Shown here: piece after piece, positions 8,855-18,455 of the stretch
Numbering within the stretch: the first letter of the stretch is position 1
Layout: each line of letters starts with the position of its first letter
From: Flavobacterium sp. BFFFF1
Lineage (GTDB): Bacteria; Bacteroidota; Bacteroidia; Flavobacteriales; Flavobacteriaceae
Reading direction: 5' to 3'
Length of the DNA stretch: 64,000 nucleotides
Assembly (NCBI RefSeq): GCF_002256285.1
Contig: NZ_NKJE01000009.1
Coordinates: 67,118 to 131,117, forward strand
The notes under the pieces: model-generated
Told to the model about the DNA's origin: nothing
Database searches by the model: none
Seen by the model: only the letters and a program-made list of their open reading frames with translations
Position numbers and translations under genes: made by a program

Positions 8855-9761
8855 CCAAAAGAAAATAGCCGTTCATATTTCTACCAAAAACAGAATTCGT
8901 GATCTCGCTTTTACGCTCAATAAGCTACAACCGCTTCTGGGTAACAAGGTGAGCTGCGTCGTTTTTGATGACGGTTCCACTGATAACACATTTGGATACG
9001 TAACTGATAATTATCCTGAGGTCAGTGTACTCAGAAACCATGAGTCAAAAGGCTACCTATATTGCCGGAATAAAATGCTTAATCAAACAGATGCTGATTT
9101 CATTATTTCTCTCGATGATGACGCCCACTTTGTTACGTCAAATCCGTTCCCGACAATCATTAGCTATTTTGAAGAAAATCCCGGATGTGGGGTTATTGCA
9201 ATGCGGATTTACTGGGGTGACTTGATGCCTGATGACATCACAGATGATTCAAACCCAACCTGGGTTAAAAGTTTTGTTGGCTGTGCCCACGCCTGGCGAA
9301 AAACTGCATGGGATGCCATTCCGGATTACCCGGAGTGGTTCGGCTTTTATGGCGAGGAAGATTTTGCGTCTTACCATTTGTATAAGAAAGGTATTGCGGT
9401 TAATTTTGTGCCAGAAATACTGGTTCAGCACAGGGTAGTGGTAAGGGATCGAAAAAAACAACAGGATTATGGCGTTCGTCTCCGGCGGTCATTAAGGTCA
9501 GGCTGGTATTCGATATTGCTTTTTTATCCGTTAACTAAAATTCCAGGAATTATGGTTTACTCAATTTGGATTCAATTTAAGAGCAAAATAATTAAGGGAG
9601 ATATTACCGCTTTAAAAGCAGTCATGCTTGCCTGTATTGATGTTGTCGTCGCGCTGCCTAAATTACTAATGCAAAGTAACCGTTTCACAAGGAAGGAATT
9701 CAATCAATACCAAAAATTAGCGCCAACAAAAATATATTGGAACCCAAAACCTCAGAGATAA
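8847..9761 (+). CDS. GT2 family glycosyltransferase (TTG start)
   Basis: A 304-residue GT-A glycosyltransferase with IAVHISTKNRIRDL, the nucleotide site VVFDDGSTDNT, a YLYCRNKML segment and the metal site SLDDDAHF; the acceptor side shows FYGEEDFASY. No ATG precedes the homology, so translation most likely begins at TTG 8847, inside the last codons of the upstream gene (8-base overlap). It is the last gene before a 278-base non-coding gap, so an operon segment may end here. Donor and acceptor are unknown. Confidence 0.83.
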   Translation: MNNQKKIAVHISTKNRIRDLAFTLNKLQPLLGNKVSCVVFDDGSTDNTFGYVTDNYPEVSVLRNHESKGYLYCRNKMLNQTDADFIISLDDDAHFVTSNPFPTIISYFEENPGCGVIAMRIYWGDLMPDDITDDSNPTWVKSFVGCAHAWRKTAWDAIPDYPEWFGFYGEEDFASYHLYKKGIAVNFVPEILVQHRVVVRDRKKQQDYGVRLRRSLRSGWYSILLFYPLTKIPGIMVYSIWIQFKSKIIKGDITALKAVMLACIDVVVALPKLLMQSNRFTRKEFNQYQKLAPTKIYWNPKPQR

Positions 9762-10039
9762 TGTTAAGTGTGAAAAAACAATGCAGTAGTGAGTCGAAAT
9801 TATTAGAAAGACCTGACGATAGATTGATGAGGTGTTCGACTCAAATTTAGTTCTTATTTTAAATTCAGAGTAATCCGGATGCCTCGCTCTGAGATGTACA
9901 ATAACTTTGACGGTCATTTTAAAGCTTGGTTTTTTAATGATGGTCTGTCACATTTTACTTGCAATGCCAGTAACCTATTTTTGCCCAAATAGGTTCGAAA
10001 TATTTAACTAGATTATTTATAAGACAACAGATTTAACGT
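9762..10039 (+). other. Intergenic spacer upstream of neuB
   Basis: A 278-base gap in an otherwise densely packed locus. It contains a perfect 9-base inverted repeat, TGAGTCGAA at 9790-9798 and TTCGACTCA at 9835-9843, separated by 36 bases; there is no T-run right after it, so it is not a standard terminator. No open frame in it resembles a known protein. It probably carries a promoter for neuB, but no clear TTG/TAnnTTTG pair was found. Confidence 0.5.
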
Positions 10040-11086
10040 ATGAAAATCAGACCTTTTATCGAAATACAGGGCCGGAAAATAGGCCCAGATTTCCCGCCAT
10101 TGGTGATTGCTGAAATTGGAATCAACCACGAAGGCTCACTGCAAATTGCTAAAGAAATGGTTGATGCCGCTTTTCGGGCAGGTGTAGAAGTCGTAAAACA
10201 CCAAACACATGTAGTGGCAGATGAGATGAGTAGTGCTGCCAAAAAAGTGATACCCGGAAATGCTGACGTTTCCATTTACGAAATAATGGAACGATGCGCA
10301 CTTAGCGAATTTGAAGAAAGGGAACTAAGAGACTATGTTCAAGCAAAGGGAATGATTTTTATTTCTACTCCTTTTTCAAGAGCTGCTGCCAACAGGCTTA
10401 ACAAATTTGACATCCCAGCGTATAAAATTGGGTCCGGAGAATGCAACAATTATCCGCTATTGGAACACGTTGCGACTTTTGGCAAACCTGTAATTTTAAG
10501 TACAGGGATGAACACAATTGAGAGCGTCGGCAAAGCGATATCTATTTTCGACAAATATAACGTTCCGTGCGCGCTGTTACACACCACGAATTTGTACCCT
10601 ACACCAAGCCATCTCGTGAGATTTGGCGCGATGACCGAAATGCATCAGGCTTTTCCAGACAAAGTTTTTGGGTTAAGTGACCACACCCTGAACAATAACG
10701 CATGTTTAGGAGCAGTCGCACTGGGGGCAAGTATTTTGGAAAGACATTTTACAGACTCCATGTACAGAACAGGTCCCGATATTGTTTGTAGTATGGATGA
10801 AACGGCATGTAATGAACTGATCGAGTCTTCAAGAGAAATCTGGCAAATGCGGGGAGGGAGAAAGGAGCCAGCAGCAGAAGAACAAGTCACTATGGATTTT
10901 GCTTTTGCAACCGTTTGCAGTATTCAGGCCATTAAGGCGGGTGAGAAGCTGTCTAAGGAAAACATTTGGGTGAAACGCCCGGGGACGGGTAAAATTCCCG
11001 CAGAACATTTCAATAATATAATTGGAAAAATAGCTTCAAGAGATATTGGTGATGACGAACATTTGGATTTTAACGATTTCGTATAG
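10040..11086 (+). CDS. neuB: N-acetylneuraminate synthase NeuB
   Basis: Condenses N-acetylmannosamine with phosphoenolpyruvate to give N-acetylneuraminic acid. The 348-residue protein has the NeuB TIM barrel (about residues 20-270) with [18 protein letters not shown], the long NeuB-type stretch [35 protein letters not shown] and LERHFTD. A C-terminal antifreeze-like/SAF domain follows (about 285-345, with [11 protein letters not shown]). These segments fit true NeuB more than legionaminic (LegI) or pseudaminic (PseI) synthases. With neuC 235 bases downstream, it supplies sialic acid for the polysaccharide. CMP-activation by neuA is not encoded in this window. Confidence 0.93.
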   Translation: MKIRPFIEIQGRKIGPDFPPLVIAEIGINHEGSLQIAKEMVDAAFRAGVEVVKHQTHVVADEMSSAAKKVIPGNADVSIYEIMERCALSEFEERELRDYVQAKGMIFISTPFSRAAANRLNKFDIPAYKIGSGECNNYPLLEHVATFGKPVILSTGMNTIESVGKAISIFDKYNVPCALLHTTNLYPTPSHLVRFGAMTEMHQAFPDKVFGLSDHTLNNNACLGAVALGASILERHFTDSMYRTGPDIVCSMDETACNELIESSREIWQMRGGRKEPAAEEQVTMDFAFATVCSIQAIKAGEKLSKENIWVKRPGTGKIPAEHFNNIIGKIASRDIGDDEHLDFNDFV

Positions 11087-11321
11087 TCAAAAGGGAATAA
11101 CTGGCGTGATAACCACGATTCAAATTGATTGTTAAGCAAGTTGTTTGTGTTAAAACAAGAGAACAATATTTTTAAATCGGCTGTTCGCCTTCTGATAAAG
11201 GCAGTTTTTTGCGTTTCATCAATTTCCAAATGAGTAATATTATCATTAGTGCGACCGCAAGTTGTTGTCAATTAAGAGTAGAGATTATCACAATATATTT
11301 TAAAATACATTCAATAGTTAA
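11087..11321 (+). other. Intergenic spacer between neuB and neuC
   Basis: A 235-base gap with no recognisable gene, tRNA or terminator. Two enzymes of the same pathway are usually adjacent, so the gap is unusual in this locus. AT-rich stretches before neuC could hold a promoter, but no convincing motif was seen. Confidence 0.4.
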
Positions 11322-12443
11322 ATGAAGAAAATCCTCTTTTTAACCGGAACGCGTGCTGATTTTGGCAAAGTCAAATCATTAATCGAAGCTCTTGAAAATC
11401 AGTCGGGATTCGAGGTCTTTGTTTTTGTTACGGGCATGCACCTTCTTGAGGAATACGGCTACACCCTACTTGAAATTGAGCGTTGTGGTTTTAAACACAT
11501 TCACACGTTTCACAATCATACGCATGAGACAACCATGGATCTCACACTGGCCAAGACAATAGAAGGATTTTCAGCATATTGTAAAACGGTAAACCCCGAT
11601 ATGATCGTAGTACATGGTGACAGACCAGAGACTTTAGCCGGCGCAATTGTAGGATCATTCAACAATATTCTTGTCGCGCACATCGAAGGTGGCGAACTTT
11701 CGGGCACAGTTGATGAGTTAATACGACACAGTGTTACTAAACTTAGTCACGTGCATTTCGTGTCTAATTCGGAAGCCGAAAAAAGATTAATACAAATGGG
11801 AGAGCTGCCTTCATCTGTTTACCCAATTGGATCGCCGGATATCGATATCATGCGTTCTGAAACGTTGCCCACTTTAACAGTAGCATTGGATTACTATAAT
11901 ATTGAGTTTTCAGACTATGCTATTGCGATGTTTCACCCTGTTACGACTGAATCAAAAGAGATGGCGCACTATGCCTCTGAATTCGCGATTGCACTCCTTA
12001 CAGATGAGCGAAATTATATTGTTATTTTCCCTAATAATGATTTGGGAAGCAGACACATTATTCGTGCTTATGACAAGTTGAAAGATAACCCACGGTTTAG
12101 GATTTTCCCATCCTTAAGATTTGAGTATTTCCTTACGTTATTGAAACACAGTAAGTTTATTATTGGCAACAGTAGCGCGGGTATTCGTGAAGCCCCTTAC
12201 TACGGCATCCCGACAATCAATGTTGGCACAAGACAATTTAAACGAACTGAACGCGCAGACATAATGAATGTGGGCTATGAATTAGAAAATATCAAAGAGG
12301 CACTTCAAAATATAAATACACATCGCGTTAAGCGGCCTGAGTTTGATTTTGGTTCGGGCAACAGTACGCAGCAATTTCTAAGCTGTTTGACCGACAGTAC
12401 AATCTGGAGTATTGATCACCAGAAACAATTTAATGACAATTAA
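11322..12443 (+). CDS. neuC: UDP-N-acetylglucosamine 2-epimerase (hydrolysing) NeuC
   Basis: Converts UDP-GlcNAc to ManNAc plus UDP, the first step of bacterial Neu5Ac synthesis. The 373-residue GT-B-like fold shows LTGTRADFGKVKSLI at the N-terminus, VVHGDRPETLAGA, AHIEGGELSGTVDELIRH (the hydrolysing-class signature), AMFHPVTTES and the C-terminal IGNSSAGIREAPYYGIPTIN. Length fits the family. It is paired with neuB upstream, giving the route UDP-GlcNAc to ManNAc to Neu5Ac. The match to NeuC rather than to the non-hydrolysing WecB class is good; a role for an acetamido-modified variant sugar cannot be excluded. Confidence 0.92.
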   Translation: MKKILFLTGTRADFGKVKSLIEALENQSGFEVFVFVTGMHLLEEYGYTLLEIERCGFKHIHTFHNHTHETTMDLTLAKTIEGFSAYCKTVNPDMIVVHGDRPETLAGAIVGSFNNILVAHIEGGELSGTVDELIRHSVTKLSHVHFVSNSEAEKRLIQMGELPSSVYPIGSPDIDIMRSETLPTLTVALDYYNIEFSDYAIAMFHPVTTESKEMAHYASEFAIALLTDERNYIVIFPNNDLGSRHIIRAYDKLKDNPRFRIFPSLRFEYFLTLLKHSKFIIGNSSAGIREAPYYGIPTINVGTRQFKRTERADIMNVGYELENIKEALQNINTHRVKRPEFDFGSGNSTQQFLSCLTDSTIWSIDHQKQFNDN

Positions 12444-12502
12444 CCGGAATAACCATTTTTTCAAACAGCGATGTTATTATATTTGAACTGAACAAAATTG
12501 AA

Positions 12503-13918
12503 ATGAGAAAATTAGGGGTAGTCATCACAGATGGAGTAGGTTTTAGGAATTTCATCCTAAGCGATTTCCTAAATGAGTCTGAGAAGAAATTTGATGAAGT
12601 AGTTATTTTATCATGCCTCCCAAAAGAGGCTTACCTTGAATATAACCATAGTGCAAAGGTCGTCGAACTCGACGTTTTTGAAGAACGGTTTGCGACATGG
12701 TTTTTTAGGAAATTAAAAGAAAGTGCGCATTTGAGGCTTCATAGAGCCGATAACTTTGGGATCGATGATAATTATAGAATAAATCAAAGTAAAGCAAACA
12801 ACCCAAGAGGTTTCGCTACCCGTTTGATTTATCATTTAGTTTCAGTATGCCACTCAGAGAAGTGGATACGTCGTTTCGATGCTTTTCAGCAGGCTACCTT
12901 TAAAAATCACAAACTGACTCGTCAATACCGGCGAATCTTAAGGGATGAAAAGCTCAATATCATCTTTTTTACACATCAGCGCCCCCCGTTTATTGCTCCT
13001 TTGGTCTACGCCGCAAGGAAACAGCACATCAAAACGGCTACGTTTATATTCAGTTGGGACAATTTGGCCTCTAAAGGCAGAATGGCTGCCGATTTTGATT
13101 ATTTTTTAGTATGGAGTGAACTTATGAAGCGTGACTTGCTTCAGTTTTACTCAACGGTAAAGAACGGGCAAATAGCGGTTGTTGGCACACCACAATTTGA
13201 GCCTTATGTACTGAGCCGCTATGAAATTACTAAAAACGAATTTTTACAAAAGTTTAAGTTACAGATTTCTCTGAAAACACTCTGTTACAGTTGTGGTGAT
13301 AGCTCTACAAGCAAAAATGACGAATTGTACATCTCAATTATAGCTAAGGCTGTTTTAGAAAACAGAATTAATAATATCAATTTCATTGTTCGAACATCTC
13401 CGGCAGAAAGTCCGGAGCGTTTCTTTGCGATTGCGGCAGAGTTCCCATTCATAAAATGGAATTATCCGAAGTGGGTACTTTTACGACAAAATCATCAGGA
13501 GGCCTGGTCACAACGGGTTCCTCAAACTGATGATGTCATCGAGCTTAGAGCTTTAGCCCAGCATAGCGATCTTAATGTCAATATGCTGTCTACGATGACT
13601 CTTGATTTTATGATATTTGATAAACCAGTTATTTTTCCAGTTTTTGGTAACATAAATAACGCGCTTTACAACGATGGTCGTTTTCTCGAATTCAAGCACA
13701 TCAAGCATGTATTGGCTAGCGATGCGGCAACTGTGGCATTGAATGAAACCGAACTAATTGATGCCATCAATCATATGCTGGAAAATCCGTGTGAGAAATT
13801 AACCCAACAGCGGCAATTGGTGGCACTCGAAATGGTCGAACCGTTGGCTGAAGTAAGTACTCGTTTTGCTGATGTATTGTTTAAGTTCAGTTTGGATCGT
13901 AAATTTTCATCCAAATGA
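12503..13918 (+). CDS. Uncharacterised GT-B-like protein, candidate glycosyltransferase next to neuBC
   Basis: A 471-residue soluble protein with no membrane segment. The central part has FFTHQRPPFIAPLVYAAR and FIFSWDNLASKGRMA, a pattern met in uncharacterised glycosyltransferase-like proteins, then IAVVGTPQFEPY, LCYSCGDSS and, near the C-terminus, LSTMTLDFMIFDKPVIFPVF, which corresponds to the donor-binding end of many GT-B enzymes. It lies 59 bases after neuC and 41 before a GT4 gene. Its position makes a sialyltransferase role attractive, but I see no motif of the known sialyltransferase families, so this remains inference. Confidence 0.5.
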   Translation: MRKLGVVITDGVGFRNFILSDFLNESEKKFDEVVILSCLPKEAYLEYNHSAKVVELDVFEERFATWFFRKLKESAHLRLHRADNFGIDDNYRINQSKANNPRGFATRLIYHLVSVCHSEKWIRRFDAFQQATFKNHKLTRQYRRILRDEKLNIIFFTHQRPPFIAPLVYAARKQHIKTATFIFSWDNLASKGRMAADFDYFLVWSELMKRDLLQFYSTVKNGQIAVVGTPQFEPYVLSRYEITKNEFLQKFKLQISLKTLCYSCGDSSTSKNDELYISIIAKAVLENRINNINFIVRTSPAESPERFFAIAAEFPFIKWNYPKWVLLRQNHQEAWSQRVPQTDDVIELRALAQHSDLNVNMLSTMTLDFMIFDKPVIFPVFGNINNALYNDGRFLEFKHIKHVLASDAATVALNETELIDAINHMLENPCEKLTQQRQLVALEMVEPLAEVSTRFADVLFKFSLDRKFSSK

Positions 13919-13959
13919 TAAGGTATCAAAAATGGCGCTACAGTTAACATATTCGAACT

Positions 13960-15036
13960 ATGCATCTTCCTTCTAAAATCGCCATAATCTGCAACTATGA
14001 ATTGCTCCCGCAAAGGGTTGGCGGGATGGATTACTTTTTTTGGAATTTTGACAGAAAATGCAAGGAAAATGACATTATGATTGACTGGTTTTTTCCAAAT
14101 ACGGCTGATCACGGCGAATATTCCGATTTGAACGTCATTGCTTCAGGAGCCCAGCCTGAAACTTTTTTTTTAGGACATCTGGAAAGGAGCGGCAAGCACT
14201 ATTCTCATATAATGGTACACTTTGTAGAGCTTTGTACCCGATCGTTAAAATCTATTAAATCTAAAACCGGAGCACAACTTATTGTGGTTGATCATAATCC
14301 CAGGCCGCTAGGCGGATATTCATTTAAAAAAAAGATTGAAAAACGCCTAAAGGGATTTTTTTACTCCAGATTTATAGACGTATTTGTTGCCGTTTCTGAA
14401 GCTACAAAAGCTGAATTGATTTTCGACTTTGGAAATTTTATTAAACCCAAAACAATAGTAATTTTTAACGGTTTACAACCTGAAAAATTTCTCAGAAAGC
14501 CCAAACGGGTCTTTACGGGGAAGTATATTATTGCATCTCATCTTCGGAAAAGTAAAGGTATTCAAGATGTTATTACGGCCGTTCGCGCTTTGCAGTTAGA
14601 AGGAAAAACCGACTTTGTAATTCACATATATGGTTCCGGGCCCATGGAAGAAGGGCTAACTAAAATGGTGAGCGATTTTTCACTGGAATCCGTTATCAAC
14701 TTTAAAGGGAGTGTCGCAACCCTTAATGAAACTTATCAAGATTATGATTACCTAATTCATCCATCGCATGCAGAAACTTTCTGCTATACCATAGTCGAAA
14801 GCCTTATGAGTAACTTACCGGTGATTACCACCGAACAAGGCAATGTACTTGGATTGATAGAGAATGGATACAATGGCTTTCTTTATAGCGCAGGAAATAC
14901 AGCACAACTGGAAAGTATACTATGCCGTATTTCAAGTGGAGCGCTTTCGGTAACGGGTAATGCTGGCGACGATATCCGTCTAAATGCACTGACACTTGAT
15001 AGCATGGTTGAAAATTATTTTAAATTGATAAAATGA
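13960..15036 (+). CDS. GT4 family glycosyltransferase
   Basis: A retaining GT-B glycosyltransferase of 358 residues. The N-terminal domain starts at KIAIICNYELLPQRVGGMDYF; the second domain begins around YIIASHLRKSKGIQDVI, followed by FVIHIYGSGPMEEGL and the donor-site HPSHAETFCYTIVESLMSNLPVI, which carries the EX7E motif (E...E in ETFCYTIVE). Ends with NGYNGFLY. It overlaps the next GT4 gene by 4 bases (ATGA), so the two are probably translated together. Substrate unknown. Confidence 0.87.
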   Translation: MHLPSKIAIICNYELLPQRVGGMDYFFWNFDRKCKENDIMIDWFFPNTADHGEYSDLNVIASGAQPETFFLGHLERSGKHYSHIMVHFVELCTRSLKSIKSKTGAQLIVVDHNPRPLGGYSFKKKIEKRLKGFFYSRFIDVFVAVSEATKAELIFDFGNFIKPKTIVIFNGLQPEKFLRKPKRVFTGKYIIASHLRKSKGIQDVITAVRALQLEGKTDFVIHIYGSGPMEEGLTKMVSDFSLESVINFKGSVATLNETYQDYDYLIHPSHAETFCYTIVESLMSNLPVITTEQGNVLGLIENGYNGFLYSAGNTAQLESILCRISSGALSVTGNAGDDIRLNALTLDSMVENYFKLIK

Positions 15037-16178
15037 AAATTGCTTTCTTAACACCGGAATATCCGCATTCGAAAACCGGCAATTCAGGAGGGATCGGGAC
15101 TGGCATTAAAAACCTTGCACAAGCTTTAGCCGAAAGAGATTTACAGCCCTCCGTACTGATTTATGGACAACAATCAGATTATTTTTTTCAGGAGGGCGGC
15201 ATTGACTTTTACGGCATTAAAAATGTGAAATTGAAAGGGTTGTCATGGTTTTTGACCAGAAAAAAAATACAAAAACGCATTAATGAACTCTACGCTGAGA
15301 AAAAAATTGATGTTGTTGAAGCCCCAGATTGGACCGGAATTACCTCCTTTATAAATGTGAAGTGCCCTATTGTAATTCGTGAAAATGGGTCTGATACTTA
15401 TTTTTGCCATCTGGACGGCAGAAAAGTAAAATTTAAAAACTTTTTTCACGAAAGGCGTGCACTCCGTAAGGCCGATTCTGTCATTGCTGTAAGCCAGTTT
15501 ACGGGAGATCTTACGAATCAACTTTTCAAATTAAAAAGGAATTTTACAGTAATCCCAAACTCAATAAATTCTACACATTTTAATATTGTCCCTAAGCAAA
15601 ACGATAACCAACGGATTTTGTATTTTGGCAGCTTAATCAGAAAAAAAGGACTGCTTGAGCTTCCATTGATTTTTAATCAGGTGGTGGCAATGAATCCAGA
15701 CGCTGAACTAATGCTTATAGGGAAAGATGTTCCCGATATTATGTCAGGAAATGCTTCGACATGGGAAATGATGCGCGGGCTTTTTTCTGCGGAAGCGTTC
15801 AAAAAAGTAAGTTATATTGGCCCCAAATCCTACGATGAAGTCGGGTCATATATAGCAACAGCGGTGGTGTGTGTTTTTCCGTCATTTGCGGAAGCCCTGC
15901 CAGTGTCCTGGCTCGAAGCGATGTCAATGGGAAAAGCAATTGTAGCATCTGACATCGGATGGGCAAATGAGATGATTACGGATGGACAGAGCGGATTTTT
16001 AGTTCACCCGAACAATCATAAGCTATTCGCCGAAAAAATAAATATATTATTACAAAATCGTCTTATATTGGATACCTTTGGATGCGCAGCGCGCCAAAGA
16101 ATAGAAGATTACTTTTCTACCATAGTTGTTGTGGAAAAAAATATTGCATTTTACAAAGATGTTACGCATGAAACTTGA
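15033..16178 (+). CDS. GT4 family glycosyltransferase
   Basis: A 381-residue GT-B enzyme with the glycine-rich acceptor loop KTGNSGGIGTGIKNLAQAL at the N-terminus and a complete GT4 second domain: ILYFGSLIRKKGLLELP, AELMLIGKDVP, YIGPKSYDEV and FPSFAEALPVSWLEAMSMG with EX7E. It ends with QSGFLVHPNN. The gene overlaps the preceding GT4 by 4 bases and the following large GT2 gene by 11 bases. Sugar and linkage are not predictable. Confidence 0.88.
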   Translation: MKIAFLTPEYPHSKTGNSGGIGTGIKNLAQALAERDLQPSVLIYGQQSDYFFQEGGIDFYGIKNVKLKGLSWFLTRKKIQKRINELYAEKKIDVVEAPDWTGITSFINVKCPIVIRENGSDTYFCHLDGRKVKFKNFFHERRALRKADSVIAVSQFTGDLTNQLFKLKRNFTVIPNSINSTHFNIVPKQNDNQRILYFGSLIRKKGLLELPLIFNQVVAMNPDAELMLIGKDVPDIMSGNASTWEMMRGLFSAEAFKKVSYIGPKSYDEVGSYIATAVVCVFPSFAEALPVSWLEAMSMGKAIVASDIGWANEMITDGQSGFLVHPNNHKLFAEKINILLQNRLILDTFGCAARQRIEDYFSTIVVVEKNIAFYKDVTHET

Positions 16179-17712
16179 ATTGAAAGAATTTATTACTACA
16201 AAAGGCGAAGTAATACTATACAACGGACATCCGGACTTCGCATTACTGGAGAAGCTTTCTGAAGGTAGCGGTGACATTTGGCACAGTTCATTTGAGCAAG
16301 GATATAAAAATGCTTTTCCGGAATTGGTTTACCAGACAGCGGTTTTTTTTTGGTACCTTAATGATTTCGATGGACTTTCACAATGTGTTAGCTGGCGGGT
16401 AAATCCGCACCAGTTTGCGGTGAGGAAGAATGTCTGGGAGATTACAGGTGGTTTCGATCCCGATTTTAAGAGTATTCAGGCGCAGGCGCTTGATTACGGT
16501 TATCGCAGCCTCCATTACCTTGGAGCCATTCCGCTTTATGTTAAAGGTCTTTTTACTACTGGAGATAAAGAAGAAGTTTCGGTATCGCCAATAGACAGGC
16601 ATATTTTTTTCAGGAAAAACTTTAAAGGTGTCCACTCAGTATATATGGTTTTTCGTAGCGGAATCTGGAGATTACCCGAACTGTATTTGTTTTTCAAGGT
16701 GCGTAACCATTTTTCAATGCGTAAAAACTTCAATATACTACCACCACGTGAGTTAAATGAAATTGAAGGCAATCCAACCGTTAGCTATATCATCCCGACT
16801 ATGCTGAGACAAGATTTTACATTGCAGTTGCTTGTGGATCTCTCAAAGCAGAAATACCCTCCATCCCAAGTCGTTATTGTTGATGCTACACCCGAATCGG
16901 AAAGAGATGAGAATATTTACTTTTCCCGAAGTTATCCTTTTGAATTAGTCGTTCAATGGCAGCAAACAAAGGGAAGTTGTCGGGCCAGAAATGAAGCTAT
17001 TGCTATATGCACAGGTGAATATATCGTTTTTGGCGATGATGATATACGTGTGCCAGATGATTTTATTCAAAATCATATCAGGGTTTTACAAACCTATAGT
17101 GCCGGAGCGTGTAATGGACTCGATATACGCGCCGACCATCAAAACCAGGATTTCCATGATTTGTCTCGAAAACTGTTTGAAATGGGGACTTTGCGTTGGA
17201 AATTAGGAGTGACAGGAAATTTCAGCAACGCCAATTCCTGCGTCAAACGAGAATATGTAACCCAGTTAGTAGGGAATGATATTAATTTCGACGGCGGATA
17301 CGGCGAGGATGGCGATTTTGGGCTATCCCTTGCTAAAATAGGGGTAACCGTTTTATTCAATCCCTTTTCTACAAATCTACATCTCAAACCTCCCGCTGGC
17401 GGTTATCGCTGGTGGGGTTCAGAAGCCGGCAAAATGGGGACGAAACGGAAGGCTCAACCGTGGGAACTCGATACCCCGGTGCGGTATATACGTCCAGTGC
17501 CAAGCCCAACAGTGATGTACGGGGTACTCAAACAATTTAAACCAAATCAGGTTAGAGAATACAAATACAAGAACTTTCTTTATTTTTTGATGCAGGGGCC
17601 CAAAGTGACCCTGCCTTTACGAATTCTGAAATTGCCCTACAAAAACCTACAATTTAATAAATCATTGTTCTATTCCAGAAAACTATTGAAGCTGGGCATA
17701 CGACATCAATAA
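16168..17712 (+). CDS. Large two-part GT2 glycosyltransferase (copy A)
   Basis: A 514-residue protein. Residues about 205-420 are a full GT2 domain: VSYIIPTMLRQDF, VVIVDATPES, SCRARNEA, FGDDDIR (metal site near 289-293) and FDGGYGEDGDFG. The first 130 residues resemble the acceptor half of a second GT-A domain (NPHQFAVRKNVWEITGGFDPDF...ALDYGYRSL) without a nucleotide-binding half. ATG 16168 is chosen over an earlier in-frame ATG at 16126 because it aligns with the start of the close paralogue at 22117. Both paralogues end LQFxKSxFYxxKLxKxGxR. Probably a dedicated surface-glycan transferase; specificity unknown. Confidence 0.83.
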   Translation: MKLELKEFITTKGEVILYNGHPDFALLEKLSEGSGDIWHSSFEQGYKNAFPELVYQTAVFFWYLNDFDGLSQCVSWRVNPHQFAVRKNVWEITGGFDPDFKSIQAQALDYGYRSLHYLGAIPLYVKGLFTTGDKEEVSVSPIDRHIFFRKNFKGVHSVYMVFRSGIWRLPELYLFFKVRNHFSMRKNFNILPPRELNEIEGNPTVSYIIPTMLRQDFTLQLLVDLSKQKYPPSQVVIVDATPESERDENIYFSRSYPFELVVQWQQTKGSCRARNEAIAICTGEYIVFGDDDIRVPDDFIQNHIRVLQTYSAGACNGLDIRADHQNQDFHDLSRKLFEMGTLRWKLGVTGNFSNANSCVKREYVTQLVGNDINFDGGYGEDGDFGLSLAKIGVTVLFNPFSTNLHLKPPAGGYRWWGSEAGKMGTKRKAQPWELDTPVRYIRPVPSPTVMYGVLKQFKPNQVREYKYKNFLYFLMQGPKVTLPLRILKLPYKNLQFNKSLFYSRKLLKLGIRHQ

Positions 17713-17727
17713 CCATTTCGTCAAAAA

Positions 17728-18453
17728 ATGAATCCACCTGCCAAGACATTATCTATTGTCATTCCTGCGTACAACGAAGGAAATACCATCCATTTGATCC
17801 TTAACAAGGTTAAAGAAGTAGCACTAATTAATGGAATGGAAAAGGAGGTTATTCTTGTGAATGACTGTAGTACCGATGACACCCGGGAGAAGATTGATCT
17901 TTACATCCGTGAAAACAAGGAATTGGCAATAAAGTATTTTGAACATCAGGTGAATAAAGGAAAAGGAGCGGCACTCCACACAGGAATTTCAGAGGCAACA
18001 GGCGAAATTCTAATAATACAGGATGCAGACCTTGAATACGATCCCACAGAATATAATATTTTACTTCAGCCTATTATAAACGGGTTTGCCGACGTCGTAT
18101 ATGGAAGCCGCTTTATGGGTGGCAAACCACATCGGATATTGTTCTTTTGGCACAGTATTGGCAATCGCTTCCTAACATTTTTAAGTAACATGTTTACAAA
18201 CCTAAACCTTACGGATATGGAGACTTGCTATAAAATGTTCCGGACACCGTTACTTCAGTCTTTGAACCTTCATGAAAAAAGGTTTGGATTTGAACCAGAA
18301 GTTACTGCCAAAATTGCCCGACTACCTGGAATAAGGATTTACGAAGTGGGTATAAGCTATTATGGACGCACTTTTGAAGAAGGCAAAAAAATAAGTTGGA
18401 AGGACGGGTTCCGGGCAATTTTCTGTATTTTTAAGTATTATTTTTCTAAATAA
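17728..18453 (+). CDS. Polyprenyl-phosphate sugar synthase-like GT2 (DPM1/GtrB type)
   Basis: A 241-residue GT2 with [41 protein letters not shown], the metal site [10 protein letters not shown] and [10 protein letters not shown], the set found in dolichyl-phosphate mannose synthase-like enzymes. Such proteins load a sugar on undecaprenyl phosphate for use by periplasmic GT-C transferases. There is no C-terminal membrane pair, unlike GtrB, so it belongs to the short form. The next gene is a GT-C-like membrane protein starting 2 bases later, an expected partner. Lipid carrier and sugar are inferred. Confidence 0.85.
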   Translation: MNPPAKTLSIVIPAYNEGNTIHLILNKVKEVALINGMEKEVILVNDCSTDDTREKIDLYIRENKELAIKYFEHQVNKGKGAALHTGISEATGEILIIQDADLEYDPTEYNILLQPIINGFADVVYGSRFMGGKPHRILFFWHSIGNRFLTFLSNMFTNLNLTDMETCYKMFRTPLLQSLNLHEKRFGFEPEVTAKIARLPGIRIYEVGISYYGRTFEEGKKISWKDGFRAIFCIFKYYFSK

Positions 18454-18455
18454 TT

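Noticed and set aside
12503..13918. Assignment of the gene after neuC as neuA
   Set aside because: No CMP-sugar synthetase N-terminal motif of the IPAR(x)GSK type is present, and the length and layout fit a GT-B fold rather than a cytidylyltransferase.
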